Assembly (NCBI GenBank): GCA_907165135.1
Contig: OU015568.1
Coordinates: 15,449,208-15,513,207, forward strand
Length of the DNA: 64,000 nucleotides
Direction of reading: 5' to 3'
DNA from: Oikopleura dioica
Taxonomy: Eukaryota; Chordata; Appendicularia; Copelata; Oikopleuridae
Shown: in pieces, positions 51,771 through 62,070 of the stretch
Position numbering within the stretch: the stretch's first letter is position 1
Layout of the letters: each line of letters starts with the position of its first letter
Notes under the pieces: generated by a model
What the model saw: the letters and a program-made list of their open reading frames with translations, nothing else
What the model was told of the DNA's origin: nothing
Database searches by the model: none
Translations under genes and position numbers: made by a program

Positions 51771-53042
51771 TTTCATTTTATTGCAGAATATTGGTTTATT
51801 TAAATGGAACGTGCGGTGCAAAGAGTTCCTGTGGTTTCTTGCGGAAGTATTTCCTCGGCATTTGTGGATTATGTAATGTAGCTTTATCTGATTCCTTTAT
51901 CGAAACAAAGCTGGAAGTTATTTAACGCTGAGCGTCAGCCTGAAGGCCCAAGCGAGCTCAGCAGCGGCCAGCCGGAGCGATAAGAAAAAAACAAGAACAG
52001 AAGTAGTTTGGTGCCTTTATCAAAATGGAACTCAAAGAAGATAAAATAAACAGAACTGTTACTTTCGCCAGAAATATATTCAATTGATAAAGTATCCAGA
52101 ATGGTGATAAAAAAGGTTAAACCAAAATGATAAGGCTTCAATTATGTTCTGAAAATGAAGCACTATTTTTTACTTTCAAAAAATTTTCGTTGAAGTCGAA
52201 TTATTGTGTCACGTAAGATCTCGGAATTCGTCGAGGTCGACCGGTCGGTCCAGCGCTGATGCCCCTTGAGTCGTTAATTTGACGTGTTGCTCAATCAAGC
52301 ACATAGTTATTCGCATAGTTCCCACAATTGCGGAAAAACAAACCATCGAAAGATGACGCAGAGGTATGAAAACTGGCTTTTGCAAGTACGAAACTGGTTC
52401 TCCAAGAGTGTCAAACACGCGAGTATGCTAATGGAGCAGATTAAAAGCACCAATATTTGCGGTGCCGACACTACTCGCTCGGCAGCATTTTCTTGACAGC
52501 ACGTTTCCGAAAATTTCGTTTACAAATCTAATCAGAATTCATAATGGTACTCGAGCAGATTTTCTGACCAATTTCTAGGAGCTGTTTTAAATAAGGCTGC
52601 TGCAATTCGATTTACTGCTGTAGACTTCAAGTTGCTTTTTGGTGAGATAATGACTCAGTTAAAATGTTATCATAATTGTGCTCTTGCATATTCAGCTTCC
52701 AAACACGTGTTTAGGTTCTACTCAAATTCCCGACAAATGCGATGAACTCCAGACTCATTGATTGATAAGTTGGCTCTGATATTGGGCTGATAGTAGCTCC
52801 AATATTGCGAAAATGGCAGTGACGTGGAATGAGCAAATCTTTGTTTTCGTTTTACGATGCAAGCGTTGTTTTACATGACTATTTCTGCTTCAAAGATTTT
52901 CTAAATCAAACCAGTGCTTGTTAACAAAACTCACACCAGGCGCAAGGGGCTCCCCTCGGCCCTACAAAACAATCAAACACTCAACAACCGTATTTTTAAG
53001 TAAAGACACAGTTTTATTTTAAGATTATTATTCATAAACAGC
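51771..53042. other. Intergenic region
   Basis: No gene recognised; small frames without features. Confidence 0.5.
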
Positions 53043-53653
53043 TTAATTATTCGTTAAAGTGATTGAATAAGCTTGAGGCAGAAGATACCAACTTTCTGGG
53101 TCCATTTTTCCAAATTTTTCGTTTGCTAAATACAGGACGTAATTTCCAGAATCATTCCAACCAGTGTAAATATAATCGTTTAATTTCGGATTGAAGCAAT
53201 CACTCATCATTTGCTCAGAAGCATAATACCGGTTCTGTCGCGGAATTCGAAGAAGTGGACTGTGATTTTGATTATCAGAATTTTGAATAACGTATTCATC
53301 ACTTGGAATGTCGACGTCGTCAAGTACCATTTGATGAAAATACACTTCGCCGTCGGTAAAATAAGCGCCGGTGACTGTTACTGGACGATCGGTTATGAAA
53401 TTTTCATCCAGTGTTTGAAAAAAGAATGTGCGCGGGCAGCGAGCGGGCGAGCGGGGCGCGGGCGGGCGCGCTCGTCCATCCGACCACCTAAAATTTTGAC
53501 AAATTTTGCCCGCGCCCATCCGCCCATCAAAAAATCAAGCCTCATACTGCTCGCACGCGCACGTACCGCTCATGCGCCCCCGCTCGCCCGCCCTCCCCTC
53601 CCATGCTCGCCCCTTGCCCATGAGTGCATGTGATCGGACCGGAATTATCCACT

Positions 53654-53808
53654 AAAACGGACTCATTTTACACAGAACAAGGACTCATTTTACATAAAAT
53701 TGGGACTTATTTTACACAGAAAAATAGAAAAACGTTTATTTTCTGTGTAAAATAAGTCCGTATTCTATGTAAAAAAGGCCCCTTTTCTGTGTAGATTACG
53801 TCCGTTTT
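53654..53808. mobile_element. Nested hairpin element
   Basis: AAAACGGACTCATTTTACAC... pairs with the inverted right end ...TACGTCCGTTTT. Each arm repeats the unit GGACTYATTTTACACAGAA two to three times. Confidence 0.75.
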
Positions 53809-54021
53809 CTTTGTTGGTCGGTCGGTGGGTGGTGGGTTTTTGGTCCAGACAGTTTACTACCATCTACTACCAGCAAAAGTAGTTATTTTAAATAACTTAT
53901 CAAACAAGATCCGTCGTTTTCCCATTAACATTTTTAAATATTAAAAAGTAGATAAAAGAAAATAATGCGAAATAAGAGAATGCTACAACATACTACCATT
54001 ACTACCACCCGATTTAGTAAT

Positions 54022-54374
54022 TTAAGGCTTGGGTGGTCGATTTGGCCCAAGCAGAGCTCATAAACTCTGGACTTATGAATGCTAGAATACCCAGTTATTG
54101 CTAAAAATAAAGATCTATCCTAGATCTTCTGAATTACAGAAGGTTTTTTTGTTCTGCCAAGATTTCTGCCAAATTTCGGAGTTTTTGAGCCTTAAATATT
54201 GGCCATTTTTGCGATTTTGGCCGAGATGCCAACTTTGAAGCCTCCAGAAGTGATTTTTTTCTTCAGAAGATCTAGGATAGATCTTTATTTTTAGCCATTA
54301 CTGGGTATTCTAGCATTTATAAGTCCAGAGTTGATGAGCTCTGCTTTGGGCCAAATCGACCACCCTGGCCTTAA
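54022..54374. mobile_element. Nested TTAA-flanked MITE with 110-bp inverted repeats
   Basis: TTAAGGCTTGGGTGGTCGAT at the left against inverted TTAAGGCCAGGGTGGTCGAT at the right. The arms stay near-identical through AAAGATCTATCCTAGATCTT. Relative of 3778-4412. Confidence 0.88.
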
Positions 54375-54662
54375 TGAATTCCTACGTTACTACGCTACAT
54401 ACTTTCAAACCCTGTTTTGGTCGGTTTTGTTCTTTTTACGCGTCTTTCTGTTGGTTTTCTTTGAGTAGAATTAAGCGCCCCGGGAGGGTGAGCGGGCGGG
54501 CGCGGGAGGGTGCCCGCGCACATCCGTCCATCCCAAAATCTGGCCTTTACGTGCCCGCTCCCATCCGCCCTTCCGAAAAATCGGACCCTTCGCGCCCGCG
54601 CTCGTCCGACCATTCGATTCTCAGGCTTTTTTCAAACACTGTTTTCATCGTAGTCTGTGGTA

Positions 54663-54820
54663 ATTCGTCGGGGTCGCCCCGACAAATGAAATATGAAATA
54701 ACAGTCATTCGTCGGGGTCGATCCCGACAGATTGAAGACCAAAAATACACCAATTCGTCGGGGTCGAACAATTGAATACGACGAATCAGTGTTCACTCAA
54801 ACACCTATTCGTCGGGGTCA
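54663..54820. repeat. Four regularly spaced ATTCGTCGGGGTC motifs
   Basis: The 13-mer begins at 54663, 54707, 54753 and 54807 (spacing 44, 46, 54). The first two are followed by CCCCGAC or CCCGAC, making small hairpins. Spacer text differs between units. Confidence 0.75.
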
Positions 54821-54911
54821 TTCCTTGCTATGACGCAATCCCTATCGTCAGCCTTAATACGAAAGAGAAAATTCCTCTTCTCGGAATGTCAAAAAGGGTT
54901 ACACTATATAT

Positions 54912-55156
54912 CTGGGGTCGGCAACTAGCCACAAAATGCCGTGGCTAGGCTAGGCTAGGCTAGGCTAGTTAACTAGCCATGGCTAGTTGGTCAATGGCTA
55001 TTTTGGCTAGTTTTTTGGCTAGTTTAAGCTAGCCAATGGCTAGTAAAATGGGTGATATTACGGTGGCTAGGCTAGGCTAGGCTAGTTCTAGCCTAGCCAA
55101 ACTAGCCATTTTACTAGCCATTGGCTAGTTGGCTAGTGGCTAGTTGCCGACCCCAG
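54912..55156. mobile_element. MITE built of CTAGC/GCTAG words
   Basis: Ends CTGGGGTCGGCAACTAGCCA / TGGCTAGTTGCCGACCCCAG, perfectly inverted. The interior is dominated by GGCTAG and CTAGCC repeats. The CAGGGGTCGGCA-type end resembles hAT elements, but no clear 8-bp duplication. Confidence 0.8.
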
Positions 55157-55939
55157 CTAACATACCCCCCCCCTAAATTTCCGCGCAATTCGTGGTATTT
55201 CGCCCAAGTTTCCGTTTCCTAACTTTTCTAAAACACCCAAAATTTACGCTTCCTCGCGTTCCCCCGCGTTTCCAAATTTCTTTCCTAACTTTTCCGCGTG
55301 CGCCAAAATTTACTCGCGCGCCGCTGAAATGCGCGTCAACGCTAATGATTCATTAACGGGCGCGTTATCCAATCATAGCGCCAAATTAAGCCAAGGGATT
55401 TCAGTCTTTTTTTTTCCAGAGGAAGATCAATTGTAGAAGTTTAAGTCCAGAACTTAGTTAGAGAAATTACATTTTGGAATATATTCTGACACTGACCTTT
55501 GATACACCTTTACCTTTTTAAACATTGTTATTTTTTAATTTTTAAATATTGTCTGTTTTATTGAAGCGATAAGAATGACAGTAAAATTTATGATTTTCAG
55601 TGGTTTATGGTGGTGGAGTAATGACGTCATCAATAGCTGTACATCGAGTTTGCGGCGTGAATCGACATAAAATCGCGAGTTTTCTTAGCAGGTAAATCAA
55701 CGGCAGTATTTGAGAATCTTTAAAAGAAATTGAATAAGTTATTCAGAATAGCGTAAATATTATTGATTCTTACCCTTTCTTCAATCGTTTTTCTCCACTC
55801 TGGCATATCTCTGTGCTGTCGGCTGGAGAGATCCTTTTTGGAAGCTAATTAGCGATTTTAAAAGAATACTCTGTTCATTAATCAAAAAAAGTGAACAGAT
55901 GCTTACTATCCTTTTAACAATTAACCGTTTCAGGAAATA
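55157..55939. other. Intergenic region
   Basis: No gene recognised; a T-rich stretch and short frames only. Confidence 0.45.
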
Positions 55940-56935
55940 ATGGACACGAACAGAGAGCAGATTCCACTTCACTTTATTGTGCCGACAAAAGAATACAGAC
56001 AGCCGCACCACGAATTCTACCTTGTTCAGCAGAACCATTTTCCATCCTCAATTCAGTCTACTCGTCACTGCTTTCGAAGACTCGCAAATCAAGTAACGAC
56101 TTCTCTCTTTTACTCCATTTTAAAGCGATCTAGATTTAGGAATTTAAAAGTGGCGAATTTGAGAGGACGCTAAAAGGACAAACAGACACCGTTCAAGACT
56201 GCGCATTTGATTCCACGGGAAAATAACTCGGTAAAAATCGCCAACTAGGATCATTTGCTAAATAATTAATTGATAGCTTCATGTCCCGCTAATCTAACAA
56301 TTAAACTATGGAATTTATCGACTACGAATGTATAAAATCATTGACAATGTCCTGCTTGCAGCGGAAAGCTACGAGAAGCAACGTCGATGGATGAGCGCAT
56401 TGTCCACTGCGTCTGGAGCTTACCAAGCTATTCCCGGAAATATCAGCGTCCCAAAAGATTCGCCAAAAAAGTAATGACAATTTTTGCAATTCCTTCATTG
56501 TTAATCCTTCGTAGAAACTTGAACACACGGCGAGACGTTCTCCCAGTCGCGAAGCGTTCAATGTCAGTCGAGAATATTTCGCGCAAGATGAATGCGATCA
56601 ATATTGACGTGCTTCGATCTTCAAGTACCTCTACGCCACCCGCAACAGTAAGTTAAAATTTCCGTTTGTCTTCTTTTACTTTTGGTTTATAGAGCGAGGT
56701 GGTTCTGCGTCCCAAATCTTTTGAAGAGCAAAAACTACTCCGTCTTCTATCGACATCCCGCCCATGTCGAGTGGCAACATCGAAAAGCAAACAACTGGCG
56801 AAACTCGTTTCCAAAGCGCGAGAATTCCCTCGAAACGCGGAAGATTGCAGAGGATAAGGAATGGGGCAATGCTCTTCACATCTTCAGCAATCATTTATAC
56901 AAAAATGCCGGATACTTCATGTAAACTCAGTCTTG
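55940..56935 (+). CDS. PH-domain-like coding segment (partial)
   Basis: Exon 56328-56470 starts with an ATG and reads VLLAAESYEKQRRWMSALST, the last helix typical of a PH domain (AES...R..WM.AL). Exon 56515-56647 continues in phase with a Ser/Arg-rich linker (DVLPVAKRSMSVENISRK). A third block 56690-56935 is open in all frames and a possible earlier exon lies at 55940-56100; neither could be phased. PH domains bind phosphoinositides at membranes. The beginning of the PH fold was not identified, so this may be part of a larger or decayed gene. Confidence 0.4.
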
Positions 56936-56962
56936 TTTAAAACACTGCTGCTTGTACTAAAA

Positions 56963-57354
56963 TAGGTGGTGGTCTAAACTTTGAAGTTCTTACGTGCGAT
57001 AAGAACTTTGTGTGGCCTAAACTTTGATTCTTCCCATGTGTGATTCTATGAGAAAGTGGCCTAATCTTTGATTCTTTCCATGTGTGAAAGTGGTCTAAAC
57101 TTTGAATTTCCCCTGAGGCGCTCTGACTAGTTCCATGTGTCATCACCCTGAATGAAAACCGTAAACCTAATTGGTCTGATTAAAGCGTAGTGGCCTTAGC
57201 AGGCAGAGCTCTAGTCACCGATGGCAGAAGCGCCTCCGGGGAAATTCAAAGTTTAGGCCACTTTCTCAAAGAGCCACACATGGGAACGATCAAAGTTTAG
57301 GCCACCCGAAGTTCTTATCGCACATACGAACTTCAAAGTTTAGACCACCACCTA
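56963..57354. mobile_element. MITE with about 190-bp inverted repeats
   Basis: TAGGTGGTGGTCTAAACTTT and its inverse form the outer ends. The arms contain repeated GTGGYCTAAACTTTGA units separated by CCATGTGTG words and stay paired to near the centre. Flanking TA suggests a Tc1/mariner-type target. Confidence 0.88.
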
Positions 57355-57844
57355 TTTTATTTACGACTCGTTCTGCCGCACCTTTGTCTCGCAATAGATA
57401 TTCTCCGTTAATCATCGACCACTATATTTATTTCGCTCGTTATTGATTTGTCTTTCTGTAGGAATGTTTCCGCGTGATATTCTGAAAACTCAAACAACTG
57501 TCTAAAAATATTCCAGCCATTTCTCTTAATCTATTAGTCTGTTTACCCTTTTTAGTGGCATGACATCAACATTCTAAGCTTTTTCCTGTCAAATCCCTTT
57601 ATTCACTTGAAGAAGAGCTCCCAAAACGCGACTTCGCACAACATCACTCGCTATCTCCGAGAAAACGGGGCTATCAATTCAGCGAGGTATAAAAGCAAGA
57701 ACTGCTCATTTTTGAATCAATTAAAGACTGGCTTAGTAAGTCTAATCTGACTGAAAGATCTAGACGGCAAATTTGTAAAAAAAAGACGTTCATCTTCCGC
57801 GAGTTCCACACATCCAGCTTCTACACCTTCACGGATCAGTACTC

Positions 57845-59540
57845 TCAGCAAGCTCTCGAAGGCCAAAAACGCACTTTCCGGGAACGAAAGAACATTGCTG
57901 CTTTCATCAAAAAAGAATTCGACAAGAAATCAAGGTAAATTATAAATCGCTTTCCTAGACAATCCGCAAAGTGACAAATCCACGGACCACAGGAGTGTCC
58001 ATCCAATTGCATTGTCGGTAGCTCTGCGCATTTCGATCGCCATTTTCCAGTTGACGGGCTCGCAATGTTCTTGTCCAGAAATGTGTTTTTGATGAATCCA
58101 CGGGCAAATTGTTCGTCAAATCGTTGTCCAATGAAAGGTAGAAGCAAGTCCAAAATTTCTTTTTTCTTTTTTTTAGCATCGGATTTTTCTTGAGAAGTTC
58201 CATAGAGATTTGCAAGGCTATCAAAGTAGGTACATTCCTGTAGAGCAAGATCGAGTTGAAGTAGAGAATAATGACCAATAGGATCACTAGAATGAAATTT
58301 AATTAGGAAGAAGTCCATTAGTGCATAAAAATAGATATTTATTTAACTTACGATTGATGGATTGGAATCAGGATTCTTTCCTTTGTCTCGAACAATCTTC
58401 CACTGAAAAAATTCTTCGCCATTTCCGGTGATTGACTGGCCAAAGAAATCTTAGAAAATAGTTATTCTTTAAAAAATTTTATAGACTTACAGATACATTC
58501 ACGGATATTGCCGCAATTTCAGGATGTTCATGCTCAAGAACACGGTAAAAAGCGTCGACTGCTGTGCTGAAAAACCATCGATTGCCTCTGATGCTCTCGA
58601 AATCCGCTGGAGTGAGCAATTGACCCAGGACATATCGGTTCCGTGGCTCCTCCCTTGGGATCTTTCTTTCTGGTTCCTCGGCTTCGGATTCGACTTCTTC
58701 TTCCTTCTCCTCTGGTGCTTTTTCAGGCTCATCGGGGATCGGGTTTTTCTTGGTTTGACTTCTTTCCATTTTCCTCTTTTTCTTCGTTTCGGCGCATTTT
58801 CGAGCTTTTGCTGCGTTTTTCAGTTGAATAATCTTCTTCACTCTCTCTTCCAATTCAATGTCGGGTTCCTAAAAAAAGTTAAAATCAGAAAATATCTCTC
58901 AAATTAATTACCTTCAGTTCTATTCGCGTTTTATAAGAAAAGCGATCGCTTTCGATAATCGGGTCCTTATAAAGAAAGTCTTGCAAAACTTCTTTGCTGT
59001 AGAGCTTGTAGAGTGATTCTTTTCCTTCTCTTCGTTTTTTTCGCGCCTTTTCTTCTTCTGGGGCCTTTGGAAGTTCTCGATTGACGTGGTTTTTCTCCTC
59101 GTTGACGAGATCAGCGTGAAGAAGTCCGCTTTTATCATTAATTTCACTTTTTATTACTTTTAATTTCATTTTTAGGATCAAATTGAACGAGTGCTGCCTG
59201 TATCAAGAAGAATATGCGTTCAAACTCTGCCGGCTCTTACAAAGAACTTTCGAAAGAAAACTGATCAGGAGAAATGCACTAGGTACTGTTTCTAAAAGTT
59301 ATAGCTCTCACATTCTTTTGAATGCAAAATTAACTTTCCTTCTTGCATAAGAACCAATGATGCAATCTGGGTGAATACAGTAGACCGCTTCATTGACTTT
59401 GAGGACTGCGTCAGCTCGATTCGGTGGTTCATCATTTTTCGCGTACTGCTCTGTCACCCATGATCGCATCAACTTGCCGAGAGTTGCGTGATATCCCTGA
59501 TCCGCCGGCTTAAATTTATTTAGAAAGAAAAAATCAACGA
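57845..59540 (-). CDS. Ulp1/SENP-type SUMO protease (C48 family)
   Basis: Phased minus exons 58868-58491, 58449-58352 and 58286 to a stop at 57845, with upstream exons around 59181-58910 and 59520-59330 (the last with a GA donor as read). The N-terminal part is long, Lys/Glu-rich and disordered. The catalytic domain shows LTPADFESIRGNRWFFSTAV (substrate-entry helix), KERILIPIHQ, the catalytic His in GHYSLLQLD, Asp in YFDSL, the oxyanion Gln in PTMQLDG and Cys in HSCGPWICHF. The full His/Asp/Gln/Cys set is present, so it should cleave SUMO or a related modifier. It may be a host gene or cargo of a DNA transposon, several of which carry Ulp1 domains; no transposase is seen nearby. Confidence 0.8.
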
Positions 59541-59659
59541 AGAAAATTCGAGAGCTCAACTACTCAAGATGATTTCCCAGAAACCAGCGATCAATATGTG
59601 CCAATGACAACAATCCGTAGAATGTCTGTCTTATTCTTCACATCCTTCAATAACCATTT

Positions 59660-60806
59660 CTGACCACAAACCAATCCTTGCCAGTTTCATCGCCCGAACC
59701 GAGAGGATCAACAAAGAAATCTACTACTCCGTGTACAAAGAAGTTACCAGTTGGCTAGACAAGCACGAGATTGAGCTTATTCCGCAAAGGCTGTTTCAAG
59801 CAAAGCAATCGACTTTGGAAAGCTGAAATTTTGGAACGAGCGATCGCAGAATACGGGAAAGACGCTGGCGCAGTTTCAGATCATCGATTCGAAAGTGTTC
59901 TCGCCGGACAAGGACATCTACGAAGCTTTTAATTCAAACATCGGCTTGTGGATCGATCCAAATAAGGTAAATTGCAATGAAAATCCATGATTTGAAGTTA
60001 TTTTCAGGTAATCTTACAGCCAGATAGTGGAGATGCCTCAATTTATACAATAGGATTCGATCTCAACATCAATAAAGAAGTCGTCTCAAAGTTCAACTTC
60101 GGTGTGAAGCAAGGAGACAAGTTCGTGAATCCCGTCGACGATCTCATTCTCATCCTCAAGTTGAAAAACGGGCCTGATCATTACATAACTCTTTCCGGAA
60201 ACTGAACATACTCGGCGTTTGGAATGCCATTCATTGCTCTTACACATTCATTCTTCAAAAAAGCTTCCTTTATATCCTGCGACTTCTCTAGTTCTCAATC
60301 AATTAGGTACTTTCAAGATAAATTCGAGACCCTCAACATTTTTTCTCAGAAAAGAATGCCTCAAACGATGCTTCGATGAGGGAGCAGAATTTCAACCTGC
60401 TTTCTACGTTTTACTGAATCACATCGTCAACCATGGATTTACAGAAAACTACTTTTAGATCGAGACACTTCCAGGTTCAGTTGCTTCCGTGGCAGAAGTA
60501 TTGTTGCTCTTCCACAATTCGAATCCCTTCCCAATAATCTTATGTTCGCATTTTGAAATTTGCCTTGTCATCGTGGACCACGTGAGGCTTTGTAAAAATC
60601 TCGTTGAAAAGCTCGACCTCAGATCGCAAAACAACTTTCAATATTTAGTAAGTCTCCAAATCTCATCATTCAACGAACAACTTTGGTTAGATAATGTTCC
60701 TGAAAGAGGTTCTCAAGCATGGTAGCATCAATTGATGTACAAGTGAATTCCTAGCTGGACTATTTGCTGGATGCATTTTACGCCCTCAACTTCCTAGTCA
60801 TAATCG
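59660..60806 (+). pseudogene. OCRL/INPP5B-like 3' part (ASH plus RhoGAP-like), decayed
   Basis: Conserved text runs in order: KEIYYSVYKEVTSWLDKHEI (start of ASH), DFGKLKFWNERSQNTGK, KFVNPVDDLILILKLKNGPD with HYITLSGN, SAFGMPFIAL, then RhoGAP-like ETLPGSVASVAEVLLLFHNS and EFLAGLFAGCILRPQLPS, matching the C-terminal order of inositol 5-phosphatase OCRL/INPP5B. No 5-phosphatase domain was found upstream. The frame is broken near 59810 by one base and has in-frame stops after LSGN (TGA), after ENYF (TAG) and after KHGSIN (TGA). Introns are still present, so it is a decayed genomic copy, not a retrocopy. Confidence 0.7.
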
Positions 60807-60984
60807 TAAGTTTCTATGAAATATGGTTTAATTGAACACTATTGAAGGCGAAAAAGTTCGACCCTCGAAGTCCTCAACGTCTGCCCCAATGCAATCGTTG
60901 ACTTCCAGTTCGGCTCTTCTGGCCAGTCAGATGCTGCAGCGATTCAGTTCTAGTTCAACTCCTTCCTTTTCCCAAATGCTACTT

Positions 60985-61424
60985 CTGGAACTTACACCAT
61001 GAGCTGCGACGTAAGCGTTTTTTTTTTGAAAATTTGAAATGTTCTTATCTCTAAAACAAGGCGCCGAATCGTAAACGACGCGATAAGGATTCCGATCTCC
61101 CACGACGCTCGCAGAATCCGCGGAAGAAAAACAAAGGAGCTCGGACTCAATTTCAACAAGAAACGAGTGAAAACGAGGACGACGACGAGGATGTTGACGA
61201 TGATGGACCTTGCGTTGCTGGTAAGATGGATAAAGTTTTTGTGTTTTCACGCATTTTTAGGCCAATGCAAGCGTCCAGACGGCAACAAATTCGAGCGGGT
61301 CTATTTCGAGCGCTGCGCAAAATGGTACCACATGTTCTGCCTCAACGTTAACCCGAAAGACGTCCGCGACGACCCGAAGTTCGTCTGCTCCGACTGCCAG
61401 ATCCTCGAAGCTGCAACAAGTTAA
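60985..61424 (+). CDS. PHD-finger segment resembling the C-terminal PHD of KDM5 proteins
   Basis: Exons 61061-61220 and 61261-61424 join in phase; a preceding exon could supply a start (MSCD before GTAAGC at about 61012). A basic stretch and an acidic run (ENEDDDEDVDDDG) precede CVAGQCKRPDGNKFERVYFE, then RCAKWYHMFCLN and FVCSDC to a stop. This resembles the third PHD of KDM5 demethylases, which reads histone H3 Lys4. One zinc ligand of the usual Cys4-His-Cys3 set appears replaced by Phe (YFERC where C-x2-C is expected), so binding may be lost. Either a very small PHD protein or the end of a lost gene. Confidence 0.55.
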
Positions 61425-62070
61425 CACTCTCGTTCTCAAAAAAGCTCGAGATGACCACCCGCTGCTCCGCCCGCACGACCATTCTTCGGAAACCTTCGAA
61501 TTCAGCTCCATTTTCAAGCGAAGATTCTTTTTCTTATTTTACCAATTTTCAATTTCAATTTGTTTGCAACTTTTATCAACTAAAAGCTTACTCTCTTTGC
61601 ATTTTTGTACAAAATCCTTTGTTCCTTTGTGCGCTTGAATCTTGTTTATCGACAAATTAAGACATTTATTGAACCCATCACTATCTTCATTATTCCCCAT
61701 AAAGCCTAACTCACGATCGCTGAAAAAGGAACGATACAATTAATACATACAAAAATAACCAAACATTTACAGATTTACTCGTCTCTTTATGAATATCCGT
61801 CTTGTTGTTTTCCAAAACCTATTTTCCTTTTTTCCGGCCTATCTTCGAATACAGTACCTTCGGCTGGCTCCAGTTTTAGTCTCATTTTATCTCAGCTCCG
61901 GTTTTTCCAATTTCTATTTTTCGAAGCCATTAATTAAAATTGAAGTTTTGAATTTCGAGTTAGAAAATTGTTCATTTCATAAATTAGGCAATTTGTCATT
62001 TAGATTTAGCTCCATTCACGTCAGTACCAAAGCTCACTCAATCTCTTACCACTCATCTTCGGAAAAATTA

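Larger units (their letters stand above)
53409..54641. mobile_element. hAT-like non-autonomous element with GC-rich ends
   Basis: Termini CAGTGTTTGAAAAAAG / CTTTTTTCAAACACTG and an exact 8-bp duplication TTTTCATC (53401-53408, 54642-54649). The subterminal 150-bp blocks are GC-rich (GCGGGCG words). Two other elements are nested inside. No transposase. Confidence 0.9.
53043..54660 (-). pseudogene. Kinase/papain fusion protein, copy 3: last exon split by a transposon
   Basis: 53408-53043 encodes the C-terminal papain-like segment: RPVTVTGAYF, His in VYFHQMVLDD, Asn in YVIQNSD (18 apart here, 16 in the other copies), ending WYLLPQAYSITLTNN. The upstream exon part is displaced by the element at 53409-54641; across it the text resumes as ACTACGATGAAAA preceded by an acceptor-like CCACAG. 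No earlier exons were found upstream, so only the end of this copy remains. Confidence 0.72.

Noticed and set aside
53211-53633. 140-codon plus-strand frame
   Set aside because: Antisense to the copy 3 exon and continuing into GC-rich transposon end; Ala/Arg/Pro low complexity.
54663-54820. CRISPR-like array of spaced repeats
   Set aside because: Only four imperfectly spaced copies, no cas genes and a clearly eukaryotic context.
57720-57935. Plus-strand exon, Ser-rich in one frame (KKRRSSSASSTHPAS)
   Set aside because: Open in two frames, overlaps the end of the Ulp1 gene, and the flanking intron would be only 22 bases.
59170-59280. Plus-strand exon (ERVLPVSRRICVQTL)
   Set aside because: Has splice-like borders but two frames are open and no partner exon could be phased; left as part of the mosaic observation.
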